From assembly GCA_011057175.1 (NCBI GenBank), contig DSBZ01000152.1:1-7130 (forward strand): a stretch of 7,130 bases of DNA, in the 5' to 3' direction. Source of the DNA: Candidatus Acetothermia bacterium. Its GTDB lineage: Bacteria > Bipolaricaulota > Bipolaricaulia > Bipolaricaulales > Bipolaricaulaceae. The translations under genes were made by a program, and so were the position numbers. The notes under the pieces are model-generated. The model did not search any database. It was not told where the DNA came from and saw only the letters and a program-made list of their open reading frames with translations. The number at the start of each line of letters is the position of its first letter. The first letter of the stretch is position 1. Shown piece after piece: positions 6,491 through 7,130 of this stretch.

Positions 6491-7130
6491 CGTCCCCCCT
6501 CCGCGACGAGCTCCTCCACAAAGCGAGGGAGCGCGAACGCCGCACGGTGGAGCCGCGGCGAGTAGTAGCTCGTGGCGATCCCGCGCCCGCGAAATCGTTC
6601 CTCGATCACAACAGCTTCCAGATCTAGAGAGCGGTCACCTGCCAGCACGTAGGCCCACAACCCGGATGGGTACAGGGGGACGAATCCAAGATAGGGAGCG
6701 CAATACGAGAACAGAGGGCGCAGCGCGGCGACGAGGGCGATCAGCTCCTCCGGGGCGTAGAACGGTGAACCCGCCTGAAACGCGGCCACCCCTCCCCCCC
6801 GCAGGGCCTCCCGGCACGCGGCGAGGAAGCGCGGGGCGAACAACGCCGCTCCAGGCCCCACCGGATCCGTGGAGTCGACGATGATCGCATCGAACGCCGC
6901 GCGATGCTCGAGGACGAACCGCTCCGCGGGAGCGGCCACGACGCGAACCCGTGGATCGTCGAACGCTCCGCGATGGACCGCTCCGAGGTGACGTCGCGCA
7001 GCCTCAATCACCCCAGGATCGATCTCGACGAGGATCGCCTCCTCGACCGAGGGGTGGGCGAGGACTTGCCGTAACGCCCCCCCGTCTCCGCCCCCCACCA
7101 CGAGGATCCGACGTGGAGCCTCATGGGAGA
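6487..7130 (-). CDS. speE: Spermidine synthase (polyamine aminopropyltransferase), 5' partial
   Basis: The frame is open through the right edge of the window, and the visible part begins SHEAPRRILVVGGGDGGALR. About 213 residues are present and roughly the first 80 are missing. A GTG at 7101-7099 falls inside the conserved nucleotide-binding strand and is not the start. Family motifs are VVGGGDGGALRQVLAHPSV (decarboxylated-SAM binding), VEIDPGVIEAARRHL, IIVDSTDPVGPGAALF with the catalytic/amine-binding Asp pair, the YPSGLWAYVLAG segment, and SYYSPRLHRAAFALPRFVEEL at the C-terminus. It transfers an aminopropyl group from decarboxylated S-adenosylmethionine to a diamine, normally putrescine, or to agmatine in some thermophiles. 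It precedes and overlaps the ureohydrolase gene by four bases, so both are probably made from one transcript that starts outside the window. Confidence 0.95.
   Translation of the reverse strand, partial: SHEAPRRILVVGGGDGGALRQVLAHPSVEEAILVEIDPGVIEAARRHLGAVHRGAFDDPRVRVVAAPAERFVLEHRAAFDAIIVDSTDPVGPGAALFAPRFLAACREALRGGGVAAFQAGSPFYAPEELIALVAALRPLFSYCAPYLGFVPLYPSGLWAYVLAGDRSLDLEAVVIEERFRGRGIATSYYSPRLHRAAFALPRFVEELVAEGGR
6494..6502 (-). promoter_or_regulatory. Ribosome binding site for the ureohydrolase gene
   Basis: Read on the minus strand this is GGAGGGGGG. Its GGAGG core ends 7 bases before the ATG at 6490, and it lies within the last codons of the spermidine synthase gene. It supports the ATGA-overlap start. 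Confidence 0.7.

Noticed and set aside
6487..7101. GTG at 7101-7099 as the spermidine synthase start
   Set aside because: It lies within the conserved ILVVGGGDGG strand. The frame is open to the window edge with family-like sequence upstream, so the real start is outside.

Overview
This window comes from a G+C-rich (by eye about two thirds G+C) bacterial chromosome, and almost every base is coding. Gene content points to an anaerobe with a cytosolic flavin/iron-sulfur NADH-oxidising module of the HydBC/NuoEF kind. The spermidine synthase/ureohydrolase pair also occurs in many thermophiles. The phylum cannot be fixed from the sequence. A deep-branching thermophilic or anaerobic lineage such as Bipolaricaulota (Acetothermia) is only a guess.

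Plus strand, 1-5608, looks like one tightly packed operon of five genes. (1) The 3' part of a NuoF/HydB-type FMN/NADH-binding subunit with a C-terminal 2x[4Fe-4S] ferredoxin domain. (2) A complete NuoE/HydC-type [2Fe-2S] subunit. (3) A second complete NuoF paralogue of a different sequence type; its N-terminal thioredoxin-like domain has lost all four cluster cysteines and it has no C-terminal ferredoxin domain. (4) A metallo-beta-lactamase/beta-CASP RNA-processing nuclease. (5) A PfkB/ribokinase-fold protein whose catalytic GAGD motif and sugar-binding residues are replaced, so it is probably not an active kinase. All four junctions are ATGA stop/start overlaps, which implies translational coupling.

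Minus strand, 7130-5630, carries a convergent pair: spermidine synthase (its N-terminus lies beyond the right edge) followed, again with an ATGA overlap, by an agmatinase-family ureohydrolase. Together they could make spermidine, possibly through N1-aminopropylagmatine as in Thermus. The two operons meet tail to tail with 21 non-coding bases between the stop codons, and a 9-bp hairpin spans both stops.

The parts most worth a second look are the NuoF-NuoE-NuoF arrangement with one cluster-depleted paralogue, and the apparent pseudokinase at the end of the same operon. I saw no tRNA, rRNA, CRISPR array, insertion sequence or integrase. No gap between genes exceeds 21 bases.
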